Shown here in pieces: positions 17,506 to 27,350 of a DNA stretch of 64,000 nt. Under the pieces are notes generated by a model that was given only the letters and a program-made list of their open reading frames with translations, was not told the origin of the DNA and made no database searches. Both the position numbers and the translations under genes were made by a program. This stretch comes from an uncultured Nitrospina sp. (GTDB lineage: Bacteria; Nitrospinota; Nitrospinia; Nitrospinales; VA-1), in NCBI GenBank assembly GCA_937891765.1, contig CALAGQ010000125.1:1-64000 (forward strand), read 5' to 3'. Within the stretch, counting starts at the first letter, position 1; every line of letters begins with the position of its first letter.

Positions 17506-18615
17506 TAGGCGGGAGGCAATAATTTCTAACCCTACGAATTTTATCGACAGGTTTTCTCCAGGGAACTGGCTGTAGGCATCGGTTTCATCTTCATATTCGT
17601 GGAAATCAAAATGTGAGACGTCGAAACCGATTTTCCGGACATCCTGAATCAGAGTCTCGCAAAACTTATCTTCGATCTCCACCAGTGTTTCAAAATAACC
17701 GCGGGTCAGCTTGTTGCAATACTCCGGGTCACGAGCACGTTTTAAAACCTGACATTCCAGATCAGTATCCAGAATCATCAGCAAGCCTCCTGGCTCCAGT
17801 GCTTCTGCGGCCCAACGCAGAAACTGTTGGCGCTCTGTTCTTTGCAGGTGATGCAGAAACTTATTGGCGAGAATACAACCGTAGTGTTTACCGAGCGGGC
17901 CATCCGGAAAATCAACATTCAGAACTTCGATGTTCTCCTTGCCTGAAAGTTTCACAAAATGTGTCAGCCCTTTAATAACAAAAGGCATGTTGTCCGCCAG
18001 AACCAACCGGGGGAAGTCTTTCGGCCAGTCATGGATCAAGCGGAATCCTGCGAGTCCCGTCGCCACATCCATCAGCGGAGCTTTCAGGTCATGCGGCACC
18101 AGCTCCATCGGATTGTCCCATGGAAAGTTTTTGGTCTCGTGCAGATAAAAGCTGTAGCTTTCACTGAGCAGGGTGACCCATTCCGGATCGTTATAAAGAA
18201 TCAGGTCATTTTTAATCAAGCTGGCCAGTTCATTGAAAAGGATGGAAAACTTTTCGTCCACCTGATCCAACGGTTGGGATAAGGCGGTGCGGTCCTTACG
18301 GAGATTGATGTGGATATGGTCAAAATTTAGAAAAACCGCTGGTCGCTCGTGCTGCACGTATAACAAATCCGCAAGATCGATCAATATTTCAGGATAAACT
18401 GTGCGAAGAAGCAGGTTAAAAATTTCCTGATTTTCCCGACCTATTTCCGTGTCCGGAAAGCCCAGCTTGCCGTTCAAAAATTTGAAAACAGTTTTGACCC
18501 GATGCGCTAGTTCCGGGGACTTGGTATCCTCCAGCCCGAGAAACTTTCGCCCCACATCAGTGACCAGAGGAAGCTGGTCGGTCGATTTAATAAATATTGA
18601 AAGTGACACGTTCAA
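17497..18615 (-). CDS. class I SAM-dependent methyltransferase
   Basis: A 372-residue protein. The N-terminal 150 residues are helical without a known motif. The C-terminal part has the methyltransferase order: MDVATGLAGFRLIHDW (motif I region), LVLADNMPFVI (motif II acidic residue), VLNVDFPDGPLGKHYGCILANKFLHHL and EALEPGGLLMILDTD (motif post-I). The substrate is unknown; the long N-terminal domain may bind it. It starts at a TTG (18613-18615) or an in-frame GTG two codons later. Its stop TAA lies in the loop of a family B hairpin (17491-17505). Confidence 0.75.
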   Translation of the reverse strand: MNVSLSIFIKSTDQLPLVTDVGRKFLGLEDTKSPELAHRVKTVFKFLNGKLGFPDTEIGRENQEIFNLLLRTVYPEILIDLADLLYVQHERPAVFLNFDHIHINLRKDRTALSQPLDQVDEKFSILFNELASLIKNDLILYNDPEWVTLLSESYSFYLHETKNFPWDNPMELVPHDLKAPLMDVATGLAGFRLIHDWPKDFPRLVLADNMPFVIKGLTHFVKLSGKENIEVLNVDFPDGPLGKHYGCILANKFLHHLQRTERQQFLRWAAEALEPGGLLMILDTDLECQVLKRARDPEYCNKLTRGYFETLVEIEDKFCETLIQDVRKIGFDVSHFDFHEYEDETDAYSQFPGENLSIKFVGLEIIASRLPV

Positions 18616-18636
18616 AGTTTTTCAAATTGAGTTTAA

Positions 18637-18735
18637 CCGGGCAACGCCCGGTAGTAATTAGCAATGGCTTTATTTCGCGGACAAACAGTTTTAGCGACTT
18701 GATGAGCCATTACTCGCTGGCCCCACGCCGAGTGG
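18637..18735. repeat. hairpin repeats, families C and A
   Basis: CCGGGC-AAC-GCCCGG (18637-18651) plus 15 further bases forms a 30-base unit repeated exactly at 41196-41225. A reverse family A copy (TGGCCCCACGCCGAGTGG) occupies 18718-18735, nine bases past the stop of the membrane protein gene. Confidence 0.85.
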
Positions 18736-18743
18736 GCGAGCAG

Positions 18744-19109
18744 TCAGGGCCAGTCCCACCCTGCCCGCCCGAGCAGGTAAAACGTGAGCAGGAGGCACGG
18801 CAGTAAATAAGGCACCGCCTGAAAGGTGCTGACATCCATCAGGGAATACGCCGAAAATATAGATCGAGCCCCATAAATAACAGCCAGAACCTGAGCCAGC
18901 CTTTTCTTTCCCTTCAGCAGATAATAGGTCAACACACCCAGAAGAAGCAAAAAAGCCACCAGAGAAAGAATCGCCGACATTCCCAAATTAAAGGGAGGAA
19001 TAAAAATCATGGCGATAGCAAGATAAGCCACATTCAAACCCAAAAATCCATAACCGGCCTGGGTGAACTTTCTGTCTAATTCTGTCGGCTGAGAAACTTC
19101 GTTTTCCAT
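18744..19109 (-). CDS. small integral membrane protein
   Basis: A 121-residue protein with about four membrane-spanning segments (around 22-38, 42-62, 70-88 and 98-113) and a polar N-terminus. No recognised family. Starts at the ATG at 19109; the longer frame begins at an unlikely TTG two codons earlier. A family A hairpin follows its stop. Confidence 0.6.
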   Translation of the reverse strand: MENEVSQPTELDRKFTQAGYGFLGLNVAYLAIAMIFIPPFNLGMSAILSLVAFLLLLGVLTYYLLKGKKRLAQVLAVIYGARSIFSAYSLMDVSTFQAVPYLLPCLLLTFYLLGRAGWDWP

Positions 19110-19318
19110 TTTCAATATAAGATAAACTGTGTTGGTGCAAACGCCCCTGCGGTTGCAGATTTATTTGCGGTATGTTAGCTTCCTGCTCTTAGTCTAACAT
19201 CCCACTAGGCGTGGGGCCAGAGAGCAATGACTGGTCCGGCTGGAAAAAAGTTGCCTCCCCTGCCAAGGGGCTATTTATTTTAGCAAGCCTTAAATTATTC
19301 ACTCAGGGTTTTTTCTGT

Positions 19319-20518
19319 ATGCTTCCTGTTGACGAACAACTTAAAACTATTCGCCGGGGCATCTCGGAGATCATCGACGAAAAGGATCTCGCCAAACTGC
19401 TGACTGCGGGGAAACCGCTCAGGGTGAAAGCCGGGTTTGATCCCACGGCTCCCGACCTGCATCTTGGCCATACGGTTCTTCTGCATAAGATGAGACAGTT
19501 TCAGGAACTGGGCCATGAGGTTATTTTTTTAATCGGTGACTTTACCGGGATGATTGGCGACCCTACTGGCCGTTCCGTGACTCGTAAAAACTTGACGCCT
19601 CAGGAAGTTCAGGAAAACGCAAAAACCTACCTCGCCCAAGTATATAAAATTCTAGACCCTGAAAAAACCACCGTCGCCTATAACAGCGAATGGATGAACA
19701 AATTCTCCTCGGTGAACATGATTGAGTTAGCGGCACATTATACCGTCGCCCGAATGCTCGAACGCGATGATTTTCAAAAACGTCTCGCCAAAAACCTGCC
19801 GGTTTCCATTCACGAGTTGATGTATCCCCTGATTCAGGGCTACGACTCGGTGGCTTTGAAATCCGATTTAGAGTTGGGCGGCACCGACCAGAAATTTAAT
19901 CTTCTCGTTGGCCGGGACCTGCAGCGAGCTTACGGGCAAAAGCCTCAGGTGGTTCTCACCATGCCTCTTCTGGAAGGAACCGATGGGGTACAAAAAATGA
20001 GCAAGAGCCTGGGCAACAGCATTGGTGTCTTCGACGCCCCGAACGAAATGTTCGGGAAAATCATGTCCATCTCAGATGACTTGATGTGGCGTTACTACGA
20101 GTTGTTAAGCCAGGTCAGTGCTCAGGAACTGGAAGGCATGAAAAAAGAGTCGGCGTCAGGAGCCCTGAACCCGAAAAACGCCAAGATGAACCTGGCAAAA
20201 GAAATCGTCGCGCGATACCATTCCGTCGAACTTGCGGAAACGGCCTTGACCGAATTTGAAAATGTATTCAAGAAAAAGAACCTGCCCGAAGACATCCCGG
20301 TAGCAAAAGGTTGGGGCGATGAGTTGCGAGGAATCTGTAATATCCTGAAAGACCACAATATGACCGACAGCACCTCCGCGGCCCGCCGTCTGATCCAGCA
20401 GGGATCTGTAACGATAAATGGAGAAAAAATTTCCGACATCAATCAGGAATTGCCTGGGAATCAGGAATACCTTATCAAGGTTGGTAAGAAACGGTTCCTG
20501 AAAATTCAACCGGGTTGA
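19319..20518 (+). CDS. tyrS: tyrosyl-tRNA synthetase
   Basis: A 399-residue class I synthetase charging tRNA-Tyr. It has the HIGH-type HLGH motif ([18 protein letters not shown]), the KMSKS loop ([12 protein letters not shown]) and a C-terminal S4 RNA-binding domain ([19 protein letters not shown]). The family start is the ATG at 19319; the longer frame would add 36 residues encoded in an upstream repeat block. Its last 13 bases overlap the convergent gene. Confidence 0.97.
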   Translation: MLPVDEQLKTIRRGISEIIDEKDLAKLLTAGKPLRVKAGFDPTAPDLHLGHTVLLHKMRQFQELGHEVIFLIGDFTGMIGDPTGRSVTRKNLTPQEVQENAKTYLAQVYKILDPEKTTVAYNSEWMNKFSSVNMIELAAHYTVARMLERDDFQKRLAKNLPVSIHELMYPLIQGYDSVALKSDLELGGTDQKFNLLVGRDLQRAYGQKPQVVLTMPLLEGTDGVQKMSKSLGNSIGVFDAPNEMFGKIMSISDDLMWRYYELLSQVSAQELEGMKKESASGALNPKNAKMNLAKEIVARYHSVELAETALTEFENVFKKKNLPEDIPVAKGWGDELRGICNILKDHNMTDSTSAARRLIQQGSVTINGEKISDINQELPGNQEYLIKVGKKRFLKIQPG

Positions 20519-21552
20519 TTAGAGCGTTTGAACCGAATCGGGTTGCCGATTTCCATATCCCTCTTGGTTTTCACAACAATCGCCGTTGCGGTTTTCTTTT
20601 GCGTGTCGATGACTTTTATTTCTCCCCGCACAAACGGTAGCATGGGAGTCTTTCCGAACACCAACTCTTTATACCAAATCTCTTCTTCAACTTGAGGAAT
20701 AGTATAAACCTCGAAATGATCGCCGGGTCGCACCTCGTCTTCCCAGCCTTTATCGATGTAAACAATGTCATCATCCTTAATACCTATTCGGTCCCCTTTC
20801 GATGCGACAACATAACCTTCGATGGATTTGTCCGTCGCCGGAAACGCAGAAGTCTGGTCCTCAAACTTTTTATAGGGCATGAGCAAGTGGCCGACCCTGA
20901 CGGTGTCATACGCGTTCACCACACGGGCATAGGAAACCTTGTCGCCCGGCTCGGTGATCTCAAGCACACCACGAATCATGATCCGGTGGCCCACAGGTTT
21001 TCCGGGATGAGGCACAACCTCGGTGCCAAAACCGATTCTCCGGGTATACTCTCCCAGTTTATCGAATATCCCCTCTCGTAGCACAGGGTGATAGATATAA
21101 CGGTCCAGCGTATAGACGGTGAACCGGTCGCCTTTTTCTACTCCCTGACGCTTACCAATATCCACATAAACCAAGTCGGTTCCTAGTGCTACCAGCTTCG
21201 TTTCAAATAATTTTGTAACGGTGCCTACAGGAGTTGTCGAGTCCGGCGCGATGAATCCGGCATCGGCATATTTTCTTTCTGCCGTAATTTGTTTTTGGGT
21301 AAAATATTCGGGGCTCTTCTCTTTGGAGCCGCTCTTAAAATTGGCAAAAAGTCCGGATTTTGCCGTCTCCAGATTTCCGTTCTCCTGAAGTGTGCCTTTT
21401 TCGGTGGGAAGAATCTCCATAGCTGGAGTGATCCCGGCCACCTCGTTTTCAAAAGTTACCTTTAAATCATTCCCCCATGCAGGCTGGACCCCAAACGCGC
21501 CGGCATGCAAAATCGAGATAAACAAGAACCCCAATAAAATCAGCATCTTCAT
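20506..21552 (-). CDS. exported protein of unknown function with repeated beta domains
   Basis: A 348-residue precursor with a signal peptide (about 1-28, [11 protein letters not shown]). After a low-complexity linker come two similar beta-rich modules: [23 protein letters not shown] (about 120-145) and [23 protein letters not shown] (about 265-290), each followed by a GVLEI/GEIKV strand and a statement of a graded value. These resemble the FlgT C-terminal / LysM-associated type of envelope domain, but I cannot name the family. It converges on tyrS with a 13-base overlap. Confidence 0.65.
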   Translation of the reverse strand: MKMLILLGFLFISILHAGAFGVQPAWGNDLKVTFENEVAGITPAMEILPTEKGTLQENGNLETAKSGLFANFKSGSKEKSPEYFTQKQITAERKYADAGFIAPDSTTPVGTVTKLFETKLVALGTDLVYVDIGKRQGVEKGDRFTVYTLDRYIYHPVLREGIFDKLGEYTRRIGFGTEVVPHPGKPVGHRIMIRGVLEITEPGDKVSYARVVNAYDTVRVGHLLMPYKKFEDQTSAFPATDKSIEGYVVASKGDRIGIKDDDIVYIDKGWEDEVRPGDHFEVYTIPQVEEEIWYKELVFGKTPMLPFVRGEIKVIDTQKKTATAIVVKTKRDMEIGNPIRFKRSNQPG

Positions 21553-21887
21553 AAAATAACCCCATCAAAAGTTAGACTGAAACAACAAAAATCCGGGTTG
21601 CACCAACATGACGCTGTAGCTGTGATATTCTTCCTTACTCTTCAAGGGCGTGTGGTACCCCCATCATTAGCTTCACGCCCCACAAAAATGTGGCCCGGCA
21701 GCGATTTAAAAATTAAGTTACTAGTTGAATACAAATATGTTACACCATTTTATGCCAAAATCGCAGATTTTTTTAAGCGCCTCCTGTAAAAATTTTGATT
21801 CACCCTGTTTTGAAGTTTGGCAGCCCGGGCACCCTGGATAAAAGCGCCAAAATCGGGCAACATGCCTTGATCAAAAGGGATTAGCCC

Positions 21888-21916
21888 TTGACATGCGCCT
21901 CTGCCAGTGAAATAAT
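21888..21916 (+). promoter_or_regulatory. sigma-70 promoter for rpmH
   Basis: TTGACA (21888-21893), a 17-base spacer and AATAAT (21911-21916), about 100 bases before the rpmH start. The remainder of the 21553-22018 gap carries mosaic repeat words (for example TAGCTGTGATATTCTTCC, also at 34.4 kb) and no gene. Confidence 0.7.
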
Positions 21917-22018
21917 CCCTCAAACCTTCCCGTATTACCCTAGGTTGCATAACCATCTGATTTGGTGAGAGTAAGGCGGGATTCTTGCATTTTTCAGGAT
22001 TTTTTTTAGGATAGATTT

Positions 22019-22153
22019 ATGAAAAGGACTTTTCAACCCAGTAATATCAAACGAAAACGTGTGCACGGCTTCCGCAAACGAAGCTCTACCGTTGGGGGAA
22101 GACGCGTATTGGCAAACCGCCGACGTAAAGGCCGAAAACGCTTGACGGTCTAA
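22019..22153 (+). CDS. rpmH: 50S ribosomal protein L34
   Basis: A 44-residue, strongly basic protein with the L34 pattern: [18 protein letters not shown], then [20 protein letters not shown] and a short basic tail. Typical length. It heads the rpmH-rnpA-yidD-yidC-mnmE block that is conserved across bacteria. Confidence 0.98.
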   Translation: MKRTFQPSNIKRKRVHGFRKRSSTVGGRRVLANRRRKGRKRLTV

Positions 22154-22170
22154 TTGCGGAGTTTTTCCGC

Positions 22171-22256
22171 CCACTCGGCGTGGGGCCAATAGCCGAGATA
22201 ACTCCTGAGTTGGCCAGCAAAAGTAATTGCAAACTGAGTCCAGCGTCACGCTGAAG
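22171..22256 (+). repeat. hairpin repeats between rpmH and rnpA
   Basis: Family A CCACTCGGCGTGGGGCCA (22171-22188) begins 17 bases past the rpmH stop. A family B-like CCAGCGTCACGCTGA lies just before rnpA. Insertions of this kind into so compact an operon are unusual. Confidence 0.8.
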
Positions 22257-22264
22257 CCAAGCAG

Positions 22265-22609
22265 ATGGGAAAATTTTCTTTCAAAAAAACCGAACGACTG
22301 GCCAAGCGGCCTGAGTTTGAAAAGGTGATGAACGAAGGAAAAAAAAAACGGGTGGGGCGACTATGCATCATCTTCTCCATCCCTAATGGATTAGGCAGAA
22401 AGAGGTTGGGAATCATCGCCTCGAAAAAGGTAGGAAACGCGGTCGCACGAAATCTGGTGAAACGAAGAATCCGGGAAACTTTTCGCCACATCAAGCACCG
22501 CATGGAACCCGCTCTGGACATCGTTGTTATATCAAGCAAGGAAATGGTCACGCTTCCCTACCGGGTGATTGAAAAAGAACTTTCAAATGCCCTTCTAGCC
22601 GAAAGGTAA
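22265..22609 (+). CDS. rnpA: ribonuclease P protein component
   Basis: A 114-residue basic protein that binds RNase P RNA for tRNA 5' maturation. It has the N-terminal FKKTERLAKRPEFEKVM, the signature RLGIIASKKVGNAVARNLVKRRIRETFR (RNR motif) and a C-terminal amphipathic helix. Standard length and place after rpmH. Confidence 0.97.
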   Translation: MGKFSFKKTERLAKRPEFEKVMNEGKKKRVGRLCIIFSIPNGLGRKRLGIIASKKVGNAVARNLVKRRIRETFRHIKHRMEPALDIVVISSKEMVTLPYRVIEKELSNALLAER

Positions 22610-22655
22610 ATTCCTAAACCCGATCAAACGCCAGAGTCACCCATCGCAGGCCTCC

Positions 22656-22868
22656 ATGCTAAACCAGATATTCCTTAAATTCGTACGCGGTTATCAACGG
22701 TGGATTTCTCCTCTGTTTTTTCCGGCTTGCCGGTTTTACCCCAGTTGCTCGGAATATGCTGCTCAGGCTTTGCATCGCCACTCCCTGATTAAAGCGGTAG
22801 GACTGATCATCAGCAGACTTTTTAAATGCCACCCCTATCACGACGGTGGCGCTGACCCATTGAAATAG
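22656..22868 (+). CDS. yidD: membrane protein insertion efficiency factor YidD
   Basis: A 70-residue protein with the YidD core YQRWISPLFFPACRFYPSCSEYAAQAL and the C-terminal RLFKCHPYHDGGADPL. The conserved cysteines are present. An amphipathic N-terminal helix would hold it on the inner face of the cytoplasmic membrane. It sits between rnpA and yidC as usual. Confidence 0.97.
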   Translation: MLNQIFLKFVRGYQRWISPLFFPACRFYPSCSEYAAQALHRHSLIKAVGLIISRLFKCHPYHDGGADPLK

Positions 22869-22898
22869 GGCTCAACAGCCTGGAATCGGAGATTCGAC

Positions 22899-24557
22899 TT
22901 GGAAAACAGATTATTGCTCGCCTTTGTTCTATCCTTGGCAGTGTTTGTAGGATGGGGCTACTTCCTGGCGCAAGTGCAGGGGCCATTACCGACACAAGAA
23001 CCGGGTATGGAATCGGGCATGGAAACTCTCGACAAAAACGCCCAAGCACTTCCGCGTACAGGTTCCGCACCCGTAGGGTCCACACCCTCGGTGGCTTCCC
23101 AGTCTGACTCGTCACAACCTGCTCCCGCGATGCCGGCTCCCGTCAATCCGTTCCCGGGCGAAGAAGTTCTCATCCAGGTCTCTACCGGAAAAACCCACTT
23201 CACCATCAGCAATCGCGGCGGAGTGCTGAAGCAACTGCAACTGCCGCGCTTTAAAAATGATGCCGGCGACTTGATCGACTTGATCGATAATCCCGATCAC
23301 CTGACACCGGCTCTGGCTCTTCAGGCCAATGACCCCGAGATCACTGCGATTTTGCAGAACGCGCACTACAAGCCTTCGACAACTTCTATAGTTCTGGACG
23401 AAAACAATCCGGAAGGACGGCTGACCCTGACTCTGAACCACTCGTCAGGATTGCAGGTCACCCGCAACTACACATTCCGTTTCAACGATTACCTCATAGA
23501 AATGAGCACGCAAATCACCGCCACACCCTTGATCAGCAGGAACCTGCACTACCAGGTGGTGTTGGGACCGGGAATGGGAGGAAAAATTTCCTCACAAACC
23601 GATTACATCGTCTTTTCCGGCGCAACCGTATTCAACAATAACGAGCGCATCGAAAATCCACCGGAAGATATCATAGACACTTCTTATTTCAAGGGAGACC
23701 TGAAGTGGGTTGCCTTCCAGAATAAATATTTCGGCTCAGCCCTCATCCCCGAACAAGGCACTAAAGCCGGTATCGTATTTAAAGAAAAAGACCAGACCTT
23801 TGTCGGGCTGGAGTTTGAATCCGTTCAGTCCTCCGCCAACGCTCAATACTTGCTTTATGCCGGCACCAAAGAACTGGAAATTCTGGAAAGCGAAGGCCAC
23901 GACCTGGTCAGAATGATCGACTACGGCTGGTTCGGCAACAAGTTTGCGTTTCTGGTCAAACCACTGCTCAAAGTTCTGGCGTTCTTCTACGGGCTCACTG
24001 GCAACTACGGCTGGTCGATCATTTTCCTGACGATCATCATTAAATTACTGTTTTCCCCGCTGACACATAAAAGTTTCAAGTCCATGAAGGGAATGCAGAA
24101 GGTTCAGCCCTATGTAAAAATTATTCAGGAAAGAAATAAAGACGACCGGCAGAAAATGAATGAAGAATTGCTGGAACTGTACAAGAAACATAAAGTGAAT
24201 CCGGTTGGCGGTTGTCTGCCCATGCTGTTGCAGATTCCCGTATTCATCGCCCTCTACCATGCGCTGTTCTTCTCTATCGAACTTCGCGGTGCACCGTTCA
24301 TGGGCTGGATTGTCGACCTCTCCGTCGCCGATCCCTATTACGTCTACCCCGTAGTCATGGGTGCCACTATGTTCCTGCAACAGCGTCTGACCCCATCGGT
24401 GGGCGACCCCATGCAACAGAAGATCATGATGTTCCTTCCCATCGTGTTCACCTTCCTGTTCATTTCGTTCCCGTCCGGACTCGTCATCTACTGGACCGTC
24501 AACAATATCCTGACCATCTCCCAACAATATTACATCTACCACGTTGCCAAAGACTAG
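22899..24557 (+). CDS. yidC: membrane protein insertase YidC
   Basis: A 552-residue Gram-negative-type YidC. A first membrane helix (LLLAFVLSLAVFVGWGYFLA) is followed by a large periplasmic beta-domain (about 60-340). The conserved C-terminal five-helix insertase core then begins at YGLTGNYGWSIIFLTIIIKLL and includes KHKVNPVGGCLPMLLQIPVFIALYHALF. It inserts and folds inner-membrane proteins, alone or with SecYEG. Uses a TTG start (TTGGAAAACAG) as no ATG matches the family start. Confidence 0.97.
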   Translation: MENRLLLAFVLSLAVFVGWGYFLAQVQGPLPTQEPGMESGMETLDKNAQALPRTGSAPVGSTPSVASQSDSSQPAPAMPAPVNPFPGEEVLIQVSTGKTHFTISNRGGVLKQLQLPRFKNDAGDLIDLIDNPDHLTPALALQANDPEITAILQNAHYKPSTTSIVLDENNPEGRLTLTLNHSSGLQVTRNYTFRFNDYLIEMSTQITATPLISRNLHYQVVLGPGMGGKISSQTDYIVFSGATVFNNNERIENPPEDIIDTSYFKGDLKWVAFQNKYFGSALIPEQGTKAGIVFKEKDQTFVGLEFESVQSSANAQYLLYAGTKELEILESEGHDLVRMIDYGWFGNKFAFLVKPLLKVLAFFYGLTGNYGWSIIFLTIIIKLLFSPLTHKSFKSMKGMQKVQPYVKIIQERNKDDRQKMNEELLELYKKHKVNPVGGCLPMLLQIPVFIALYHALFFSIELRGAPFMGWIVDLSVADPYYVYPVVMGATMFLQQRLTPSVGDPMQQKIMMFLPIVFTFLFISFPSGLVIYWTVNNILTISQQYYIYHVAKD

Positions 24558-24580
24558 TAGAGTACCTCCACAGGTAGCGT

Positions 24581-24629
24581 GGCGGTGACGCTTACGCGGC
24601 CGCCAAAATCTAAACTTCCATCTGACAAG
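24581..24629 (+). repeat. intergenic repeat shared with 26151-26196
   Basis: GGCGGTGACGCTT, a CGGCCGCC inverted repeat and CCAAAATCTAAACTTCC, matching 26151-26196 with few differences. The two copies bracket mnmE. Confidence 0.75.
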
Positions 24630-24713
24630 GGAGAGAAGGCTAGGATGAGGGGGGACTGAAATCCTTTCCTTGCTAATTGCCTCCCCTTCTAAGGGATGCT
24701 AAGGTTTATACTA

Positions 24714-26105
24714 ATGAACGACACCATTACAGCTATCGCCACGCCGCCCGGTGAAGGGGGCATCGGCATCATCCGCATAAGTGGCAAGGACGCTCTCGCC
24801 ATCGCCCTGCAACTTTTTCAACCTGCATCGGGTGAGGAGTTAAAGAAGCTTGCTCCGGGGGAACTTGTTCCCCAAAAAGTTCTGTTCGGCGAGGTGCGCG
24901 ATCCCGAGTCGGGACAATGTGTTGACCAGGTCCTGCTCACTTTTTTTAAAGCACCCAAAAGTTATACCGCCGAAGATCTCATCGAGATCAGCGCCCACGG
25001 CGGAACATGGATCACATCGCGCATCCTCGAGCTGGTTTTGGGGCAAGGCGCACGACTGGCAGAACCGGGGGAGTTCACCCGCCGCGCTTTCACCAACGGC
25101 AAACTCGACCTCACTCAGGCCGAAGCCGTCGCCGATGTCATCGACTCCGCCTCCGACAGGGCTTTAAGCTCCGCACTATCACAACTCAAAGGCGGGCTCT
25201 CCAAGAGACTCAACACCCTGCACGAAACCCTGCTCAACGCTCAGGCTCAACTGGAAGCCTCCATAGATTTTTCAGAAGACGGGCTCACCTTCCAGTCCCG
25301 CGAATCCACACAAGAACAAATTCTATCGGTTGAAAAAGATTTGCGAGTGCTGATCCGCTCTTACAGGCAAGGCCGAATCTATCGGGAAGGAATGCGCGTC
25401 ACCCTCGTCGGCAAACCCAATGTCGGGAAATCCAGCCTGCTCAACGCACTCCTCCGGGAAGACCGCGCCATCGTCACCGCCTACGCCGGAACCACCCGCG
25501 ACACTCTCGAAGAACGCGCCCGCATCAAAGATATCCATATCAACATCATCGACTCGGCCGGACTGCGCGATAATCCTGAAGTGATAGAAGAAGAAGGCAT
25601 AGAAAGAACCCGCCAGGCTCTCGAAAAAGCCGACCTTGCAGTAGTGGTGTTCGATCCCTCCGAACCGCTCGACGATAACGACGAACTGCTGATGAATGAA
25701 GTGGGGGAAAAACCCAGACTGGTGGTGCTCAATAAATCCGATCTCCCGTCTATATGGAAACCGGGCCGTCTCGAAAAGTTCCTGGCAAAAGAAAAACCCA
25801 TCACCCTCTCCACCAAAACGCTCGAAGGGTTCGACTCTCTGGAAGAAGCCCTCTACCAAAAAGCCACCAGCGGAGAACGCGCCGGGGAATCCATCATCAT
25901 CACCCGCGAACGCCACCGCGATCACCTGCAACAAGCGGCAGAAGCTCTACAAAAAGCCAGCGAAACTCTGACAGACGGTCTCTCCGAAGAACTCGTAGCC
26001 GTAGACGTCACCCTGGCAATGGAACACCTCGGTGTCATCCTCGGCAAAACTTTTGAAGAAGACCTGCTAGACAAAATCTTCGGCCAATTCTGCATCGGCA
26101 AATAG
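24714..26105 (+). CDS. mnmE: tRNA modification GTPase MnmE
   Basis: A 463-residue GTPase which with MnmG modifies wobble uridines. It has an N-terminal folate-binding domain (DTITAIATPPGEGGIGIIRISG), a helical domain, and a G domain with GKPNVGKSSLLNALL, the TTRDTLEE switch, DSAGLRDNPE and NKSDLP. The invariant C-terminal FCIGK provides the catalytic Cys. The ATG at 24714 fits the family start better than the TTG six codons upstream. A family A hairpin begins five bases after the stop. Confidence 0.97.
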   Translation: MNDTITAIATPPGEGGIGIIRISGKDALAIALQLFQPASGEELKKLAPGELVPQKVLFGEVRDPESGQCVDQVLLTFFKAPKSYTAEDLIEISAHGGTWITSRILELVLGQGARLAEPGEFTRRAFTNGKLDLTQAEAVADVIDSASDRALSSALSQLKGGLSKRLNTLHETLLNAQAQLEASIDFSEDGLTFQSRESTQEQILSVEKDLRVLIRSYRQGRIYREGMRVTLVGKPNVGKSSLLNALLREDRAIVTAYAGTTRDTLEERARIKDIHINIIDSAGLRDNPEVIEEEGIERTRQALEKADLAVVVFDPSEPLDDNDELLMNEVGEKPRLVVLNKSDLPSIWKPGRLEKFLAKEKPITLSTKTLEGFDSLEEALYQKATSGERAGESIIITRERHRDHLQQAAEALQKASETLTDGLSEELVAVDVTLAMEHLGVILGKTFEEDLLDKIFGQFCIGK

Positions 26106-26109
26106 CCCG

Positions 26110-26196
26110 CCACTCGGCGTGGGGCCCCGGCGAGCCGCCGGTGGCAACGGGGCGGTGACGCTTCGCAACCGCCAAAACCTAAACTTCCTCCTGATA
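26110..26196 (+). repeat. stack of three repeat types after mnmE
   Basis: Family A (26110-26126), family D (26127-26147, exact copy of 1824-1844) and the 24.6-kb repeat (26151-26196) follow one another head to tail. Confidence 0.8.
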
Positions 26197-26236
26197 ACTC
26201 GAACAATAGGAATACGTTTTGTTCGATGGGATTGAG

Positions 26237-26273
26237 GGGGTTGCTGTCATGCTGAGGCTCTCGAAGCATCGCG
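26237..26273 (+). repeat. 37-bp inverted repeat, left copy
   Basis: Begins GGGGTTGCTGTCATGCTGAG and pairs with 27351-27387 at 35 of 37 positions in inverted orientation. It contains the widespread TGAGNCT-TCGAAGCAT type of bacterial repeat. Confidence 0.85.
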
Positions 26274-26389
26274 GTTTAATGAAACTCCCTATTTTTGAGA
26301 AGGCTGGTTTGCTCCCCCTTCCACGAAGGGAATTGGGGGGGGCTTTGCCTTTTTCTTTTTCAGTCCATCAAATTGTGGACTTGATCCCC

Positions 26390-26680
26390 TTACTTGCTCT
26401 CTGGCCCTTCAGACGAGTCACTCTCAGGTTTTCGATCAAAAAGTTTACCTCCCACAGCATACTTAGTCCCTCGATGGTGGAGATACCGCACTACTCCACT
26501 TTTCGGCCCAATAACACTCGAGTAATCCCCGCTCCAGACTTGAACTTCTTTAAGAGGATCTTCGTAATCCTCTGGATAAACTAGAAAGTCGAATATCGCC
26601 CAAACACTTTCCTCAGAGAGCGGACCTAAAGGCGGTTCTGGAGGTATCTTATCTATGCTAACATTGTGCGCTTCGAACTT
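26390..26680 (-). pseudogene. in-frame coding continuation downstream of a TAA stop
   Basis: Directly after the TAA at 26681-26683, the same frame runs open for 96 codons to a TAA at 26390-26392. Its translation looks like real protein (for example IPPEPPLGPLSEESVWAIFD and VWSGDYSSVIGPKSGVVRYL, with a balanced composition). There is no ATG, GTG or TTG near its start to initiate separately. Either the TAA is a nonsense mutation (or base error) splitting one gene of roughly 300 residues, or the stop is read through. I therefore treat it as the broken C-terminal part of the gene at 26681-27301. Confidence 0.6.
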
Positions 26681-27301
26681 TTAGGAACTCTCCTTTGCTA
26701 GATCATCGAGAGCCTCGCCGACCTTCCACCTTGGTGTTCCAAAAAAGAATTGAGGAGGTAAAGGCTGAAAACTATTCGTATTGTGGTCATAGGTTCTCAA
26801 TACCAAATAGAGGTCATTTCTAACCTGTTGTTCATGTAGGCGATATGCACGCACATACTCTTCCAACTCGATCTCTTCTGAAAGTTTCCTGGCTTCGAGT
26901 AACGTTCTTGCGGCACGGATCCAAATAACCCGATCATTATTTTGGTCTTTCAATAAGTCATATACTGCTGTGAGTCCATTTGATGCCCGTCGCAAGAAAA
27001 ACTCGGATCTTGACCGTTTGTTTTCCAAGTCTGTTTTGTTGTGCTCCCTCCAATAAGCAAGTATGGCAATCAATGCTGCTGCGCTCAAGACTAGGGGAGG
27101 TAGAAATTTGGAGGAATCCGTAAAAACCAGCACAATACTGGCGACTAGCGCGAGGAAAACTATAATCGTCAACACCACCAACACTATCAAAAAATACTCT
27201 TTAAAAAGTCGATTTAATTCGTAAGGAATCCCTTTAAAAAAGTGTTCTTTTTTCATGCGGACGGTTTGGCGACCAGTATTTGAAGGTTCTCCTTGATTCA
27301 T
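26681..27301 (-). CDS. two-helix membrane protein of unknown function, possibly truncated
   Basis: About 206 residues from the ATG at 27301 (the open frame reaches 27346). A cytoplasmic start is followed by two membrane helices (LIVLVVLTIIVFLALVASIVLVF and LPPLVLSAAALIAILAYW) and a cytoplasmic helical tail rich in Arg/Glu. This layout resembles small membrane-sensor or accessory-region proteins, but no family is recognised. A TAA ends it while the frame continues in a protein-like way to 26390. The gene and its continuation lie between 37-bp inverted repeats, and its A+T content is higher than that of its neighbours, which together suggest acquired DNA. Confidence 0.55.
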   Translation of the reverse strand: MNQGEPSNTGRQTVRMKKEHFFKGIPYELNRLFKEYFLIVLVVLTIIVFLALVASIVLVFTDSSKFLPPLVLSAAALIAILAYWREHNKTDLENKRSRSEFFLRRASNGLTAVYDLLKDQNNDRVIWIRAARTLLEARKLSEEIELEEYVRAYRLHEQQVRNDLYLVLRTYDHNTNSFQPLPPQFFFGTPRWKVGEALDDLAKESS

Positions 27302-27350
27302 TCTATGATTACACCTCTTAGGGGCATGAAAGTTCGGGAAAAGCAAAAAG

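Noticed and set aside
21553-22018. Replication origin next to rpmH
   Set aside because: No dnaA gene and no cluster of TTATCCACA-type boxes; only the rpmH promoter and mosaic repeats are seen.
25323-25934. 203-codon minus-strand frame inside mnmE
   Set aside because: Antisense shadow of the GTPase domain; Phe/Gly/Asp-rich and unlike a protein.
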